From: Lepas anatifera
Lineage: Eukaryota; Arthropoda; Thecostraca; Lepadidae
DNA length: 64,000 nt
NCBI GenBank assembly: GCA_034440635.1
Contig: JAOTON010000333.1
Span: 372,001-436,000, forward strand
Reading direction: 5' to 3'
Under the pieces are notes generated by a model. The model was not told the origin of the DNA. It saw nothing but the letters and a program-made list of their open reading frames with translations, and made no database searches. The position numbers and the translations under genes were made by a program. This document shows, in pieces, positions 1 through 11,570 of the stretch. Positions within the stretch are counted from its first letter, which is position 1. Each line of letters starts with the position of its first letter.

Positions 1-3000
1 CTCTAATGAGGAAAGACAAATGATCAAAACTCATTATCATGCCTATATCATTGCATACAACCATAACTACGCGGCACTATTTCACTCTGGAAGTATTGTT
101 GCGTCTTTGATTCATGTCAGTCTCACTTATTTAACATCTCATAAATATACATATCTGACCTCAGAATTTCACCTCTGCGTATTTCATTTTGTATTTGTGC
201 GAAACAACCAACACAATTAAGTACTTTCGGCTTGCCTCTCTGTAACATAATGCTAAGGCATTTTTAGTTAAGTACCATGATAGATGGGTAGTCAATTTAT
301 GAACTAAATTCGTGATTGGGGACTCTTTAAGCATCCCCATCCGGTGTCCATTTGTTGCGTGATGATTATATACACGCACCCACGAGTCATCGGGGCAGAT
401 CCATAGAATTGGGAGCCTTGTTACAACTGGCGGGGAAGGGTTGGTCAGGGCGCAGGTCCATCCGCTCCCTCGTTAGAGAGCCGGCCCCGAACATGCTGAG
501 CTCAGCTCGTCGAGCCTGCACGTCCCACGGGAGGACCAGCAATCGCATCAACACGCCGGCCGGCCTCGTCGCCCGGCACACACTTACGTATTCATGAAAA
601 TCTGTCAATATGCAAAATTGCCTGTTAGGCCAACAAATTGTTTGACTCGATTGCAGCGTGCCACTTTGATGGGGCTAAGATGGTTCTGTCGGTGGAAGTG
701 TGCAGCTTCTGATGTCACGAGCTCGGTGCTTCCGCCGTAACGGATTGCCCGTCAGTTCCGTTCCAGCGCTTACAAGCGCCGCCTGGGCTCTGCTGTTGAT
801 ATGGGCTTTATAGCGGCGCTGTCCGGTATAAATGACGATTTTAGAGCGCGGAATGTCTCGCGAGCCGGCACAATCCATCGGGAGCTGTAGCGAGTGTCCG
901 GCGCTGCTTTAAATTGGTGCCGATCGTATCAGCCGGTCGTCAGGTTGGAGTCTGTGTTTCCCATGTCGGTGATATGCCGACCTTTGTCACCGAGAATTGA
1001 GCCGGTCCGCCTGCCGCCCCACCCACACGCAATCGTCTGGAGACGACTTCCCGCATCCATCAACGTCATTGCAGCATCGTTAATAATCTGGTGCAAATTA
1101 ATCGCATCAAATTATCATTCCACGCAAATTACACAAGTTGATTCAAATTACACCATTTAGTACCAGAGGTCTAATTCGCTTCAACGCTAATTTACTTTTC
1201 GGATTACCGGTTAAATTAATTTGGGATCGGGCCACGAACTTGGAGCCTTTGTTAGACGAAGTCATCAGTGGAGGGGCGTCGGTCGTAGTTAAATAGTCAG
1301 GCACCGTCCCCGGTTACTGGGTCAGACTGATGTCCGCAGAAAAATCCAACAGCGGCGGCGTTGGTGTCAGGAAGGACATTGTTTCTCCATCTATTTGAGT
1401 GAGATGAACGCTGCAATTACGCACTAGGAGCATTCAAGCGGCAATCTAAAAGTTTCACGATAGTGGATTTCACGAGTCTGCGGACAATGGAGATCGACAA
1501 TAGACAATGAGTTCTGGGACGCTGCGAGTTCGTAAGACAGAATCTACCTCACGGCGTTTGCTCTCGTGACCAGTTGTTCGATATTTCTGGGAACTAAGAG
1601 GGTACTTTATAAAAGGGGAAGGCTGAAAGCATAGGTAAAACGCAGTCAAAACGAAAGGAAAGCCCTGGAAGGTAGTGTGGTATGATGGGTTTCATTTCTC
1701 ACACGGGGTTTCACTTTTCACTTATTTCTTATGTGAATTAAGTATTAATTCGTTCATGCATTGGCCAAAACATGTTTGCATACACTCGTCAAAACCACGC
1801 TTCTCAAGTCGTTGATCGAAGCAAAACTGAGAGCTGCCACCCAGAATAGTGCTCAAACGGAGTAGCAGTATTCGATAAACAATACACCATTTCGTGTCAC
1901 GAGCGAACTGCAGGCGACCTCAATCGCCGACCATGGGGTCATGTTATAAGTCGTGGGCTTTTCAACGTGCTTCATTCTGATGCAAATGTTTATTTTGAAT
2001 AACAAAAATTTCCCTAGTGTTTTAAAGTATCTTGTAACAATTGCACGAAATTCTGCGAAAACGGACCAGGCGTTAATTGCACAATACTGTCTAGCTCGAT
2101 GAACAAACTGCAGAAACCTCAGTGATAGTGGACTAAAGAAGTCAGAGATGAAACAAATACAATTTTACGTTCTCGAGCCTTTATGTTTATCAGCTCGCAG
2201 CAAGAGTGAATGATACACTGTCATACTTGCAAGTATCAAGCGTTCATAACCGAAAGGGAATGGGAAAGGCTGGGATGCATTTTTTGAATAACCCAGGAAA
2301 GCGTCAGCGCAGGAACAGCATCACAGGTCTGACGGAGTTTAGAAAAGGTAGTAATGAGCACGCTATAGTAGGAAAGTGTGCTATGTGATGAACCCTGAAA
2401 TCAAGACGTGACATGCATGTGAGATACTCGCGTCAGGTATAAATGTGGTTTCTGTTAAAATTTAGTGCAAATATTTTCCTGGAATTTAGTCAAGATAAAC
2501 AACTAGACAGGGAGTCAGCGAAGTGAAAGCATGCCGAAAAGCGCAAACTTGTATTGTCTCTGCCTTCACTTCGCTCGTGACTTGTGAGGGAGACGAATCG
2601 TTCGCAAAAATGGATCGTATATGTACTGCCTAAAAACTAAATGATGTGAGAACTGAATAATTATTCCCGACTCTCTCACATGAGATTTTTGCATTCTTTC
2701 CCAGTGAATATGGCACCATGTCAATTTACTGAAACACATGTCAGACATTTCATGGAACTGCCAATATATTTATTAAAGAGAGTACTTCAGGGGTCATCCT
2801 CCTCACTTTCCTATATGGGAATATTGCCCACAACGTCCGAAAAATGGGCAATGTACTACACAGCATACAGCCCTATCAAAAATTTGCGCTGAGAAGAAAT
2901 GACAACCTGAGAAACAGAACCCAAGGCATTGGCGACTGCAACGCCGGTACTGCCCATAACACCACTGGGAACCCAAAAAAGATGAAATTTTGAAGTGAAT

Positions 3001-4475
3001 ATGGGTAACCTTATTTGTTAATAAACTGGGGCGAAATTGTTGTCAATCGACTAGAAATAAAACAAATCATGGGAGAAATACTGACCTAACGAATTCTAAA
3101 AACTTTTTTGAAATTCAAAACGGCCCAATACACAGTGAACATTACTGCTATCTCTGGTATCACGGTCGAGGTTGTGAGATAAAAAAGTGTGCTTGACTTA
3201 CTTGAGAATAAACATGAATAATAAACCATATTTTTCCCGAGTCCCTTCAATATAATTTCGTAAAATGTCATGATTCACCATGCAGCTTAACAGTGCAATA
3301 CAGGGTTACAGAAGAAGAGTTCTGGCCAAGAAGACGTCTTTCCTAGACTGTGGCTTCTATCAGGGAAAACTGTTGCTTTCAAAATCATGGAATGCCACAA
3401 AGCCCGTCTCTTTGAGCAGAATATCCTGCCCACTGCCATTTTCGTGTGAAAGAAAGTTAAACCACCAGACATTAAACTTTAATTTCCTAATTGACATATC
3501 TGTGGCGTATGTTGGAGAAGCAGGCAAGCTCATGGGACACCCCTGTAGAACGCATAACTTTGTTGACGTTCATTCGCCGTTTTTAGGCCTGGCTTTCCAG
3601 CAGTTTAATATCCTCTATAGAACTCTAGTGGCACATCGCTCCACTTCTGTTCAGCATACGCTTTCTTCATACCCGGCGGAGCAATATCCCAGAGCCTAAC
3701 CACCCATTATGAGCCAGTCTGTTTGGTAATCCTAAATAGTTCATGAACCGTGTAATCAAGCAATGAATAGCTGTGCACATCAGCCAGGCCTGGATCACTC
3801 GCCAGTCGAGAAATGCATTGGTGCATTGTCCCCCTGAGCCAGTGTGCATGCACAGGCTATTCATCGGTTTCGTTGTGCACTCGCCCGCCAGGCTATTTCT
3901 ACTTAAATGCTCTTTGTGCTTTTACGCCTGGGATGGCGTCGGTGCCGAACATTGTTGTTCACCTGTGTCCAAGCAATTCACTAATTGCGACGAACGACGT
4001 ATGCACGGATCAAATACAGGGGTCAGCAAACTAAACTAAAGCCGTCTTTATTGAGGAGTGCATTACCGGACGCATTATTTCGGCGGCTGCACTTTACGAG
4101 CCATTGACGTCAGTCGGGGCGTCGGATGGCCGGGATTGGTGAACGTTTCGGACACTCCCTCATGGACAGAATGATTAGCTAGACACGGTCAAGCTGGCGT
4201 GACAGAAGGAATTTGATGGCAAATGGATCGTTGACATGTCTGGAAGTCGATGGCAGCTCCAAAAATTAAAGCCATGAGCCTGATAGAGGTACTTGTTCAG
4301 GTGTTTTCAAATCATAGTGCACTTGCCCCGAAGGAGAAAGGCTGTGGCAATAAATTCTGGCGTGGCAATGCGGCTTTGATTTTGTTAAAGGGTTTGTGCA
4401 CACATGACGACCTCAGATATGAGTGTGCAAGAAAGTCTTAAATGAATGCTGCTGCTCGAGCAATGTGCAAAAACC
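1..4475. other. Noncoding region, no gene recognised
   Basis: No open frame here resembles a known protein. The longest (3280-3699, 139 codons) has no recognisable domain and no compositional signature of coding sequence. A GC-rich patch covers about 410-1060. It is followed at 1070-1230 by AT-rich sequence with repeated TTAAT and CAAATTA-type words. The rest is AT-rich and appears unique within the window. It could hold regulatory DNA or an intron, but nothing in the sequence settles this. Confidence 0.5.
1060..1230. promoter_or_regulatory. Possible regulatory patch with clustered homeodomain-type motifs
   Basis: Within about 170 bases there are several TTAAT, CAAATTA and TTAATTTG words next to a GC-rich stretch, unlike the surrounding repeats. 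Homeodomain proteins of the Antennapedia class bind TAAT cores, so clusters of this kind often occur in developmental enhancers. This is a composition-based inference. AT-rich DNA gives such words by chance, and conservation cannot be tested here. Confidence 0.2.
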
Positions 4476-4709
4476 TTAACCCGCGCCCAACCGGAGGTCC
4501 GGCGCCACCTTCGCCCCACCGGGGGCCATCGATGGCCCCCTCTAACTCCGAAAATATGGGCGTTAGCGCAAATCTGCAAAGTGCAATAGAAAGCTCGCGT
4601 GAATTCAGTAAGAAATTACTTCGCATGTTTTAGTGCTCAGGTCAATGGTTTGACCTCCAGAGGTCAAATTAGGTAAAGATCGGCTATTTTCACTCAAATA
4701 TGCAATGAT

Positions 4710-6714
4710 CAGAGGTGCAGAAACTTGCCAACTCGGCTACTGGAGTTTGTGACACATTTACAAAAATTGAGGTGCATAATTGTGACAAAATAGCGATCCT
4801 GACTGTATGGCTCAAGATCAAACCCCATATTTTCGAAATAGAGAATGAAGCGTGTAGGGAATATTTTAACTTAGCAGCTGTGTTCTTCAATTGCACAGCG
4901 TACCATTAGTAATACAATATTGGTACTGTGTTCAGTTTCTACTAAAACGAGGGACCCCCGCTGCAGAAAACCCGCAAACCGCTGTCACAGTTGCCAGATT
5001 TTAACATGCAGCCCAATGGGGCTGATTGTTAGTAGTTTGCAGAAAGTTGTCGCCTAGATACCGGAAATGTGACAGTCAATTTTTTCGAGAAATACACAAT
5101 TGTGGGCATATTTAAGGCATTAACGATAACGCATATACTTTATTAAGTACTTCTCTGTCCATTTTTTCAGGTTAAATCATATTTACAGTTTGAGTGTCTT
5201 CGATTTATTGGCCCCTATTTCTTCCAATTTAGTATTAAGTACGCCTAAAAGCTACTAATAAAAGTACTAAGTGAGTGAGAAAATAAACATAGCTGGGCAG
5301 CAATTCTACTAAACTGCGCAACAGCGACAAGACAAGTTAGAAATGTTTATGTGATGTAGAGCCTGCCAAAAATTTAAACAGGCGGGAAGCCACTTATTTT
5401 GAGGGCATATTCATTAGGTATATTTAAGATAAGTGCAGGCTAAAACTAGCTAGAACAAATATTGCTGCCCATGGCTAATCTAAGATGAATGTAGGCTATT
5501 GTAAGACTGATGCACTTTCCCATATCAAGCTTGGTTTTTCATTCCTTAGCCTGCTTGTGCCCTAGTTTATTTGTGCCCTAAATTGGTTAGATAGATTTGG
5601 AGTTGGAGGAAGTAGGGGAGAGTTGGCGCCAGCAACAGGCTGGCAACAACAGTGATTTAAGTGAGTTTTCATGATCAAATTATCATATCAATATTGTACA
5701 GATAGCAAATGTGTGCTAATGCAGTCCTCCACAAAGTGTTAACACCCACACTGGAGAGGGGCCTGGAACTAACGTGCACTGGAGGGGGCCGAGTAGACCC
5801 CTTCTTATCTCAGAAAATCACAGCAAATCTCAGAAACAAATAGACTTCGAAAAACGCTGGTTGGGAGGGTGTGTTGCTTACTACCAGTGGTGGTAAGCAA
5901 CGCACGGGACCTGAACTGCATGGAGTTAAAGCAGGATTTTGACTACACTGGATCTTTCTTTGGTATGTGAATTCCAATACCTCTGTACCTACTAGGGCAA
6001 TAGACATAATTTTACATCTATGCAGGCTAGTTGCCTCAGAGTTTTTACTGCAAAAAGGAATGACCAGGCAGGTAATGATCGTGAGTGGGATGCAAATTTT
6101 AAGCATTTGATGTGTTTATAAAAATGCTACCTAAGGTCCACTTTACCAACACATTTTAGGTAGATTCGAATACTATGTTGACATTGACATTTTTTCCCTT
6201 TTGTTGATATGTGAGATAGAAATTTAGTGGGGGGGAAGCTGCGGTTAGGGTTCCCAATTGTGTGTACATGTATGCTCCCATTAATAGGTATGTTCCCAAT
6301 AATGACTATTTTCATGATAATTGCTACATGTAATCATGTGGAAAAGTACCATAATTGGAAACACTCCTTTCAAAAATGGAAACTTCTTCAAAAAGGAAAT
6401 GCATTTCATTGGGGAAACTGCAGTCAGAGTTGCCAATAATAGTTATGACCCCAATACTGGGAAAAATGACCCATAATTGGAAATTTTCCTTCCAAAAACA
6501 AAAACATGATCTATAAATGAAAACTTACTACTTTCATGGTGTAATGGTTTGGTGCTAGAACCTTGTCTGCTGCAAAAAGTAAGGGACAGGTAGAGGACAT
6601 CCAGCATATTGGAAATAGTATTCAAGTATACAATTATTATTTCCAGCTCTGTGTGACAGAGGAGGCATACGTCGCATTGAGTTTGTGACAGCCAGCATAC
6701 TTTCTGCACCTCTG
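4710..6714 (+). mobile_element. Non-autonomous hAT element, copy 1, nested in family D
   Basis: The ends are exact inverted repeats, CAGAGGTGCAGAAA on the left and its complement on the right. An 8-bp target duplication GCAATGAT flanks the element at 4702-4709 and 6715-6722. An 8-bp duplication with CAG...CTG ends is diagnostic of hAT transposons. The 2005-bp body has no transposase-like frame. It contains a hairpin near 5871-5903 and a stretch at 6230-6500 rich in GGAAA/TTTCC-type words. A homologous copy lies inverted at 8146-10152. The surrounding family D sequence resumes exactly after the duplication, as the empty copy at 61610-62632 shows. Confidence 0.93.
5871..5903. repeat. Hairpin inside hAT copy 1
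   Basis: A 16-base arm (GTGTTGCTTACTACCA) is followed after two bases by its imperfect complement. The same hairpin is more perfect in hAT copy 2. Its presence in both copies shows it is an original part of the element. Confidence 0.7.
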
Positions 6715-7521
6715 GCAATGATTAAGCAAACTGGTCATAACTCTTATGTCATTAGAGCTATTGAGGCCTGGTAAAGTTCATTTGATAGGAAATTGCCAGT
6801 ACTTTTTCCGCTATGTGGAACATAAAGACCTCCCGCCAGTGGTTTGACCTTCAGAGGTCACCTCGTGACCTAATATGACCTGAGGTCACGAAAGGTCACA
6901 AAGTGACCTTGCTGTATATCAAATGAAAGCCAGTGACAAGACAAACACGATGGTGTTTGTTTCACTGCTCTAGCTTAATTAGGTCAAACGTTATTGTCAA
7001 AATACTGTTTTTGACCTCTGGTGACCTTGGATGACCTTGGAAAAGTCAAAGGGTAAATATGACCCCTGGGATCCGTGAAAGGGTGTCCAAAAACGCTGTT
7101 TTGAGCAGTCTCAGTATTTGCAATCATTTTTGTGGCTTTTATATCATGAAACAGGTTTTCCCCATGCTTTTCCAATGGGAGAGGTCGCCTCGTGACCTGA
7201 CCTCAGGGCACGAAATCGGAAAATCCCGGATATACACCTTATAGACCCCAGAAGGGTCATGAAGTGTAGGAAGTTTCAAATCGATCGACTTTGAAATGTA
7301 GCTCTTACAGAGCTCTAAAGTTGAAGTGAGGTGACCTTGGTTGACCTCGTCTGGTGACCTGACCTTGGGTGACCCGGGGTACAAAATTTCAGGGATGATG
7401 GAAAAATGATGCAGTGAGAGGTAGAGTGCTCAACCGCGGTGCTGCACTTCGTCGTTTTTCTGCTATCCCGGAAAAACTTTAAGGGCCATCGATGGCTCCC
7501 CCACGGTGGGGCGAGGGTTAA

Positions 7522-8137
7522 AGGAACACGTATTTGACCCTGAGTGACACCTAAATGGCACTAAAGGACAAAAAGGTATGACCGATCCCGCCTAGCCAGT
7601 TGATAAATATTTGGAGCGATTAAATACTTTTAAATCTGCCAATCTAGGAAAGTGAAAACGAGTTTGGTCCATTAGAATGAAGTGAAATCACGATATAGTG
7701 TTGTCTTTAAAACACATTCATTTCATGCTAGTGAATATAACTTTTCATTTCTGTCTCCGTGTGGCGGGAAAGGGGGCAGAAGCATAGGCTCCGTAAAAAG
7801 AAAACTTTGGCGAGCGGTCGTCAGTCAAACTTCATCAGTGGAACTCCTCGCTCGGAGCGGTCGTCAGCGAAATTTCGTCAGTGGAACTCCTCAGTGGGAC
7901 AAAGCTATACCTCCCAGATACAGGCGTCTTCGAATTCATACTCCTCGTACCCTCCCACTCATGCTGGCGATAGTATCAACTTTGTCTGAATTTGGATGAC
8001 ATGAAAATACTTTGGACGAAATTTTCGGGGACCGGGCCCCTGACCCCCCTCTCCACCACCCGTTCAGTGGTGACGGCAATGGGGAGTGGAGGGTATTTAT
8101 AAAATACCTTCTAACATGTTTCGTGCCTGCTAGCAAG
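7522..8137. other. Noncoding gap between family D copy 1 and hAT copy 2
   Basis: No gene is recognised. Two overlapping short frames (7682-7999 and 7759-7989) come from a local near-duplication of a 40-50 base GC-rich segment around 7800-7900. They have no recognisable protein similarity. Confidence 0.4.
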
Positions 8138-8145
8138 TGGCTGCC

Positions 8146-10152
8146 CAGAGGTGCAGAAAGTATACTGGCTGTCACAAACTCGATGTGACGTATGCCTCCT
8201 CTGTCACACAAAGCTGGAAATGATAATTTTATACTTGAATACTATTTCCAATATGCTGAATGTCATCTACCTGTCTTACTTTTTGCAACGGACAAGGTTC
8301 AAGCACCAAGCCATTACCGCATGAAAGTAGTAAACTATGTTTTCATTTTTAGATCATGTTTATGTTTTGGAAGGAAAATTTCCAATTATGGACCATTGTT
8401 TTCAGTATTGGGATCATAACTATTATTGGCAACTCTGGCTGCAGTTTCCCCCAATGACATGCATTTCCCTTTTTGAAGAAGTTTCCATTTTTGGAAGGAG
8501 TGTTTCCAATTATGGTACATTTCCCCATGATTAAATGTGGCAATTATCATGAAAATTATTATTGGGAACTAATCTATAAATGGGAGCGTACACCTACACA
8601 CAATTGGGAACCCTGATCACAGCTCCCCCCACCCCCCACTGGACTTCTATCTCACATATCAACAAAAGGGACAAAAATGTCAATGTCAACATAGGATTTG
8701 GATCTACCTAAAATGTGTTGGTAAAGTGGACCTTAGGTAGCATTTTTATAGCCAGATCAAATGCTTAAAATTTTCCCCCAACACCTGATTATCACCTGTC
8801 TGGTCGTTCCTTCTTGCAGTAAAAACTCTGAGGCAACTACCCTGCATAGATGTAAAATTATGTCTATTGGCCTAATAGGTACAGAGGTATTGGAAGTCTC
8901 ATACCAAAGAAAGATCCAGTGTATAAGTAAAAATCTTGCTTTCACTCCAGGCAGTTCAGATCCTGTGTGTTGCTTACTACCACTTGGTAGTAAGCAACAC
9001 ACCCCCAACCAGCATTTTTCAAAGTCTCTTTCTGAGATTTTCTGTGATTTTCTGAGATGAGAAGGGGGTCTACTAGGCCCCCCTCTAGTGCACGTTAGTG
9101 CCAGGCCCCTCTCCAGTGTGTGTTTTAACACTTTGTGGAGGACTGCATTGGCACACATTTGCTATCTGTACAATATTGACATGATAATTTGATCATGAAA
9201 TCTCACCTGAATTACTGTTGTTGCCAGTCTGTTTCTGGCACCAACTCTCCCAACTTCCTCCAGCTCCAAATCTACCCAACCAATCTTGATCTAGGGCACA
9301 AATAAGGTAAGGCACAAGCAAGCTAAGGAATGAAAAACCAAGTTTGATGTGTGAAAGTGCATCAGTATCAAAGTAGCCTACATTCATCTTAGATTAGCCA
9401 TGGGCAGCATAGTTTTAGCCTGCACTTTATCTCAGATATACCTAAGAAATATGCCCTCAACAGAAGTAGCTTCCCACTTGTTCAAATTTTTGGCAGGCTC
9501 TACATCACACAAACATTGTGAACTTGTCTTGTCGCTGTTGCGTAGTTTAGGTAGAATTGCTGCCCAGCTATGTTTATTTGTTTCACCCATTTAGTACTTT
9601 TCCTAGTAGCTTTTAGCCGTACTTGATACTAAATTCAAAGAAATAGGGACCGCTAAATCGAAGATACTCAAACTTTAAACATTATTTAACCTGACAAAAT
9701 GGACAGAGAAGTACTTGATAACGTATCTGCGTTATCTTTAATGCCTTAAATATGCCCACAATCATGTATTTCTCGAAAAAATTGACTGTCACATTTCGGG
9801 CATCTAGGCGGCAACTTTCTGGCAACTACTAACAATCGGCACCATTGGGCTGCATGTTAAAATCTGGCAACTGTGACAGCGGTTTCCAGGTTTTCTGCAG
9901 CGGGGGGTCTCTCGTTTTAGTAGAAACTGAACACAGTACCAATATTGTATCACTGATGGTACGCTGTGCAATTGAAGGACAGAGTTGCTAAATTAAAATA
10001 TTCGCTACACGCTTCATTCATTCTTTCGAAAATGTGTGGTTTGATTTTGAACCATACTGTCACGATCGCTATTTTGTCACACTTATACACCTCGACTATC
10101 ATAAATGTGTCACAAACTCCAGTAGCCGAGTTGGCAAGTTTCTGCACCTCTG
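8146..10152 (-). mobile_element. Non-autonomous hAT element, copy 2, inverted relative to copy 1
   Basis: It starts CAGAGGTGCAGAAA and ends with the exact complement. A perfect 8-bp target duplication TGGCTGCC flanks it at 8138-8145 and 10153-10160. At 2007 bp its length is within two bases of copy 1, and its sequence is the reverse complement of copy 1 throughout, with scattered substitutions. No transposase frame is present, so it must be mobilised in trans by a hAT transposase. The two copies lie about 1.4 kb apart in opposite orientation, so read-through RNA could fold back over 2 kb. Confidence 0.94.
8965..9002. repeat. 18-bp perfect hairpin inside hAT copy 2
   Basis: The arms at 8965-8982 and 8985-9002 are exact complements separated by only two bases. 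The equivalent hairpin in copy 1 carries mismatches. Its position well inside the element rules out a terminal repeat. It may be a subterminal or structural element of the transposon. Confidence 0.8.
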
Positions 10153-10160
10153 TGGCTGCC

Positions 10161-11166
10161 GTATTTGTCTTAAACCTTTTTCGTTTTGCAATTTTGCAAG
10201 ACTTCAGGTTTGAATCAGTTCAGGCGAGGCCATTTGACCGCTGCAAGTCACGACATCTGTAAGAGGTTTAATGTCGGGATTTATGCTTCATTAGTCTGAA
10301 ACTTATATCATGATGTAAGTGCGCCAAGGATACTTGTTATTTTCTTGGACCTTTCAGCTCAGTGAACCAAAGCGGGGGGGGATATGGAATGTTCACTGGA
10401 GTTATTGGGCTCTTGCTTGCTGATGCAAATGTCCCAGATCGAATCCAGGTGGACAACCAGTATAAAGTGCGGCCTAGTCCGTGTAATATATAAAAATATA
10501 AGTTTGTAAAGCCATATAACTTTAGGCGCTGGTTTGCAGCTTAACTTCAACAATTATGTTATTATTCAGAACTAAATTCTGCCAGACCCGGGCAGGGTGA
10601 CTTTTACAGCAAATACGAGCCATGCAGAACTAAAACGTTCCATATTGTGCCTTGATGATAAAGTTCGATCAAAAGCGATATGAAGTGACCGCTGAGAGGT
10701 GATCAGGATCCACTTTGACCAATTGAGCTGTTTTGATAGATAACCTTGGAAGAGGTAAGGCATAAATTTCCGTTTTCCAGAAATATGTTTCCGCTCATCA
10801 CAATCCGCAAGTTGAATGGTGGATTCACATTGAATGAAACGACAGCCTTCCCCTTCTACTGCTTGATGATAGCCATTCATTTTGGCTTGACAGTGATTTT
10901 ATGTACCATACGAATTCTCCAAACGAGAGGACTTTGATACGCTCTGCTCCAATTTTTAACAAAAGCATTTGACCCAGGTGCAAAATAACTTCGTTAATGC
11001 AAACTTGCGTGCATATGTAACAAAATAAATATATCACCAAAATACCTTGACATTTTGAGGAATCCAAATTATAGATAAAAACGTATAATTGAGGTTAATT
11101 CAGACTGTTCATGTACTGCACGTAAGAAACATGTTCTTACCCTGAGTCAACTTTAACATTAAAGCA
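10161..11166. other. Noncoding region, no gene recognised
   Basis: Only frames of about 100 codons or less occur, none with recognisable similarity. Composition is AT-rich, with no repeat that I can match elsewhere in the window. Confidence 0.4.
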
Positions 11167-11564
11167 AATTACATAAATATAAAGGACTTCTCCACTAGTG
11201 AAAATGAAAAACGTTCGGATCTTTCGGCTATATTTTATCAGCCTTTGTCAGCGAGTGGTCGGATCGATCGGTGGACATCGGAAGACAAGACACGTTACAA
11301 AAATTATATAACAAGTGCAAAAAGGATTCCAGGAAACGTTCACGAGTAAGAGAGTTGCCTACCTGAAGAACATTTTAGTAACAACGCAAATTCTCATATT
11401 TTAATATTCAACGATTAAAGGTGGCTTACACAGTACCTACAGCATAATAATTGTAGGTACTTAACGCACATCATATGCTAGTATAAAAATGCTAATGGTT
11501 AGTAAAGAGCTAAAAAAGAATATAAGATTCATTGCAACATCATAGTTAATAAAACTAAGAACAA
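11167..11564. repeat. Left inverted terminal repeat of the Penelope-like element
   Basis: The arm matches the reverse complement of 13227-13527 plus about 13828-13932. It includes the outermost AATTACATAAAT and, on the minus strand, a hammerhead-like core. The arm is contiguous here, which shows what the right arm looked like before it was interrupted. Confidence 0.88.
11222..11251 (-). ncRNA. Degenerate hammerhead-ribozyme-like motif in left PLE arm
   Basis: Read on the minus strand, the segment gives CTGACAA, a GGC/GCC stem with an A/T-rich loop, then GAAA. This is the hammerhead core with one substitution in the conserved CTGANGA box. Penelope-like elements are known to carry small hammerhead ribozymes in their terminal repeats, so the position fits. 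The altered box and a poor stem III suggest this copy is inactive. Confidence 0.4.
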
Positions 11565-11570
11565 CACATC

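Larger units (their letters stand above)
4480..7517 (+). mobile_element. Family D TTAA-flanked non-autonomous DNA transposon, copy 1 (interrupted)
   Basis: TTAA stands at both ends (4476-4479 and 7518-7521). The inverted ends begin CCCGCGCCC on the left and, read inward, CCCTCGCCCCACCG on the right. Both ends carry the palindromic word GGCCATCGATGGCC. The interior (6840-7380) is dense in TGACCT/AGGTCA. A 2005-bp hAT element (4710-6714) sits inside. Without it and its target duplication the element is about 1.03 kb, matching the uninterrupted copy at 61610-62632. TTAA targets and ends starting CCC are typical of piggyBac-type elements, so a piggyBac-driven MITE is the likeliest class. No transposase is encoded. 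Short open frames such as 7059-7244 recur in the other copy only because the DNA is homologous. Confidence 0.85.

Noticed and set aside
3280..3699. 139-codon frame in unique sequence
   Set aside because: No domain, no homologue that I recognise, and no splice or promoter context. Frames of this length are expected by chance in 64 kb.
7059..7244. 61-codon frame conserved between the two family D copies
   Set aside because: The conservation simply follows the high DNA identity of the two elements. The peptide has no transposase or other known motif.
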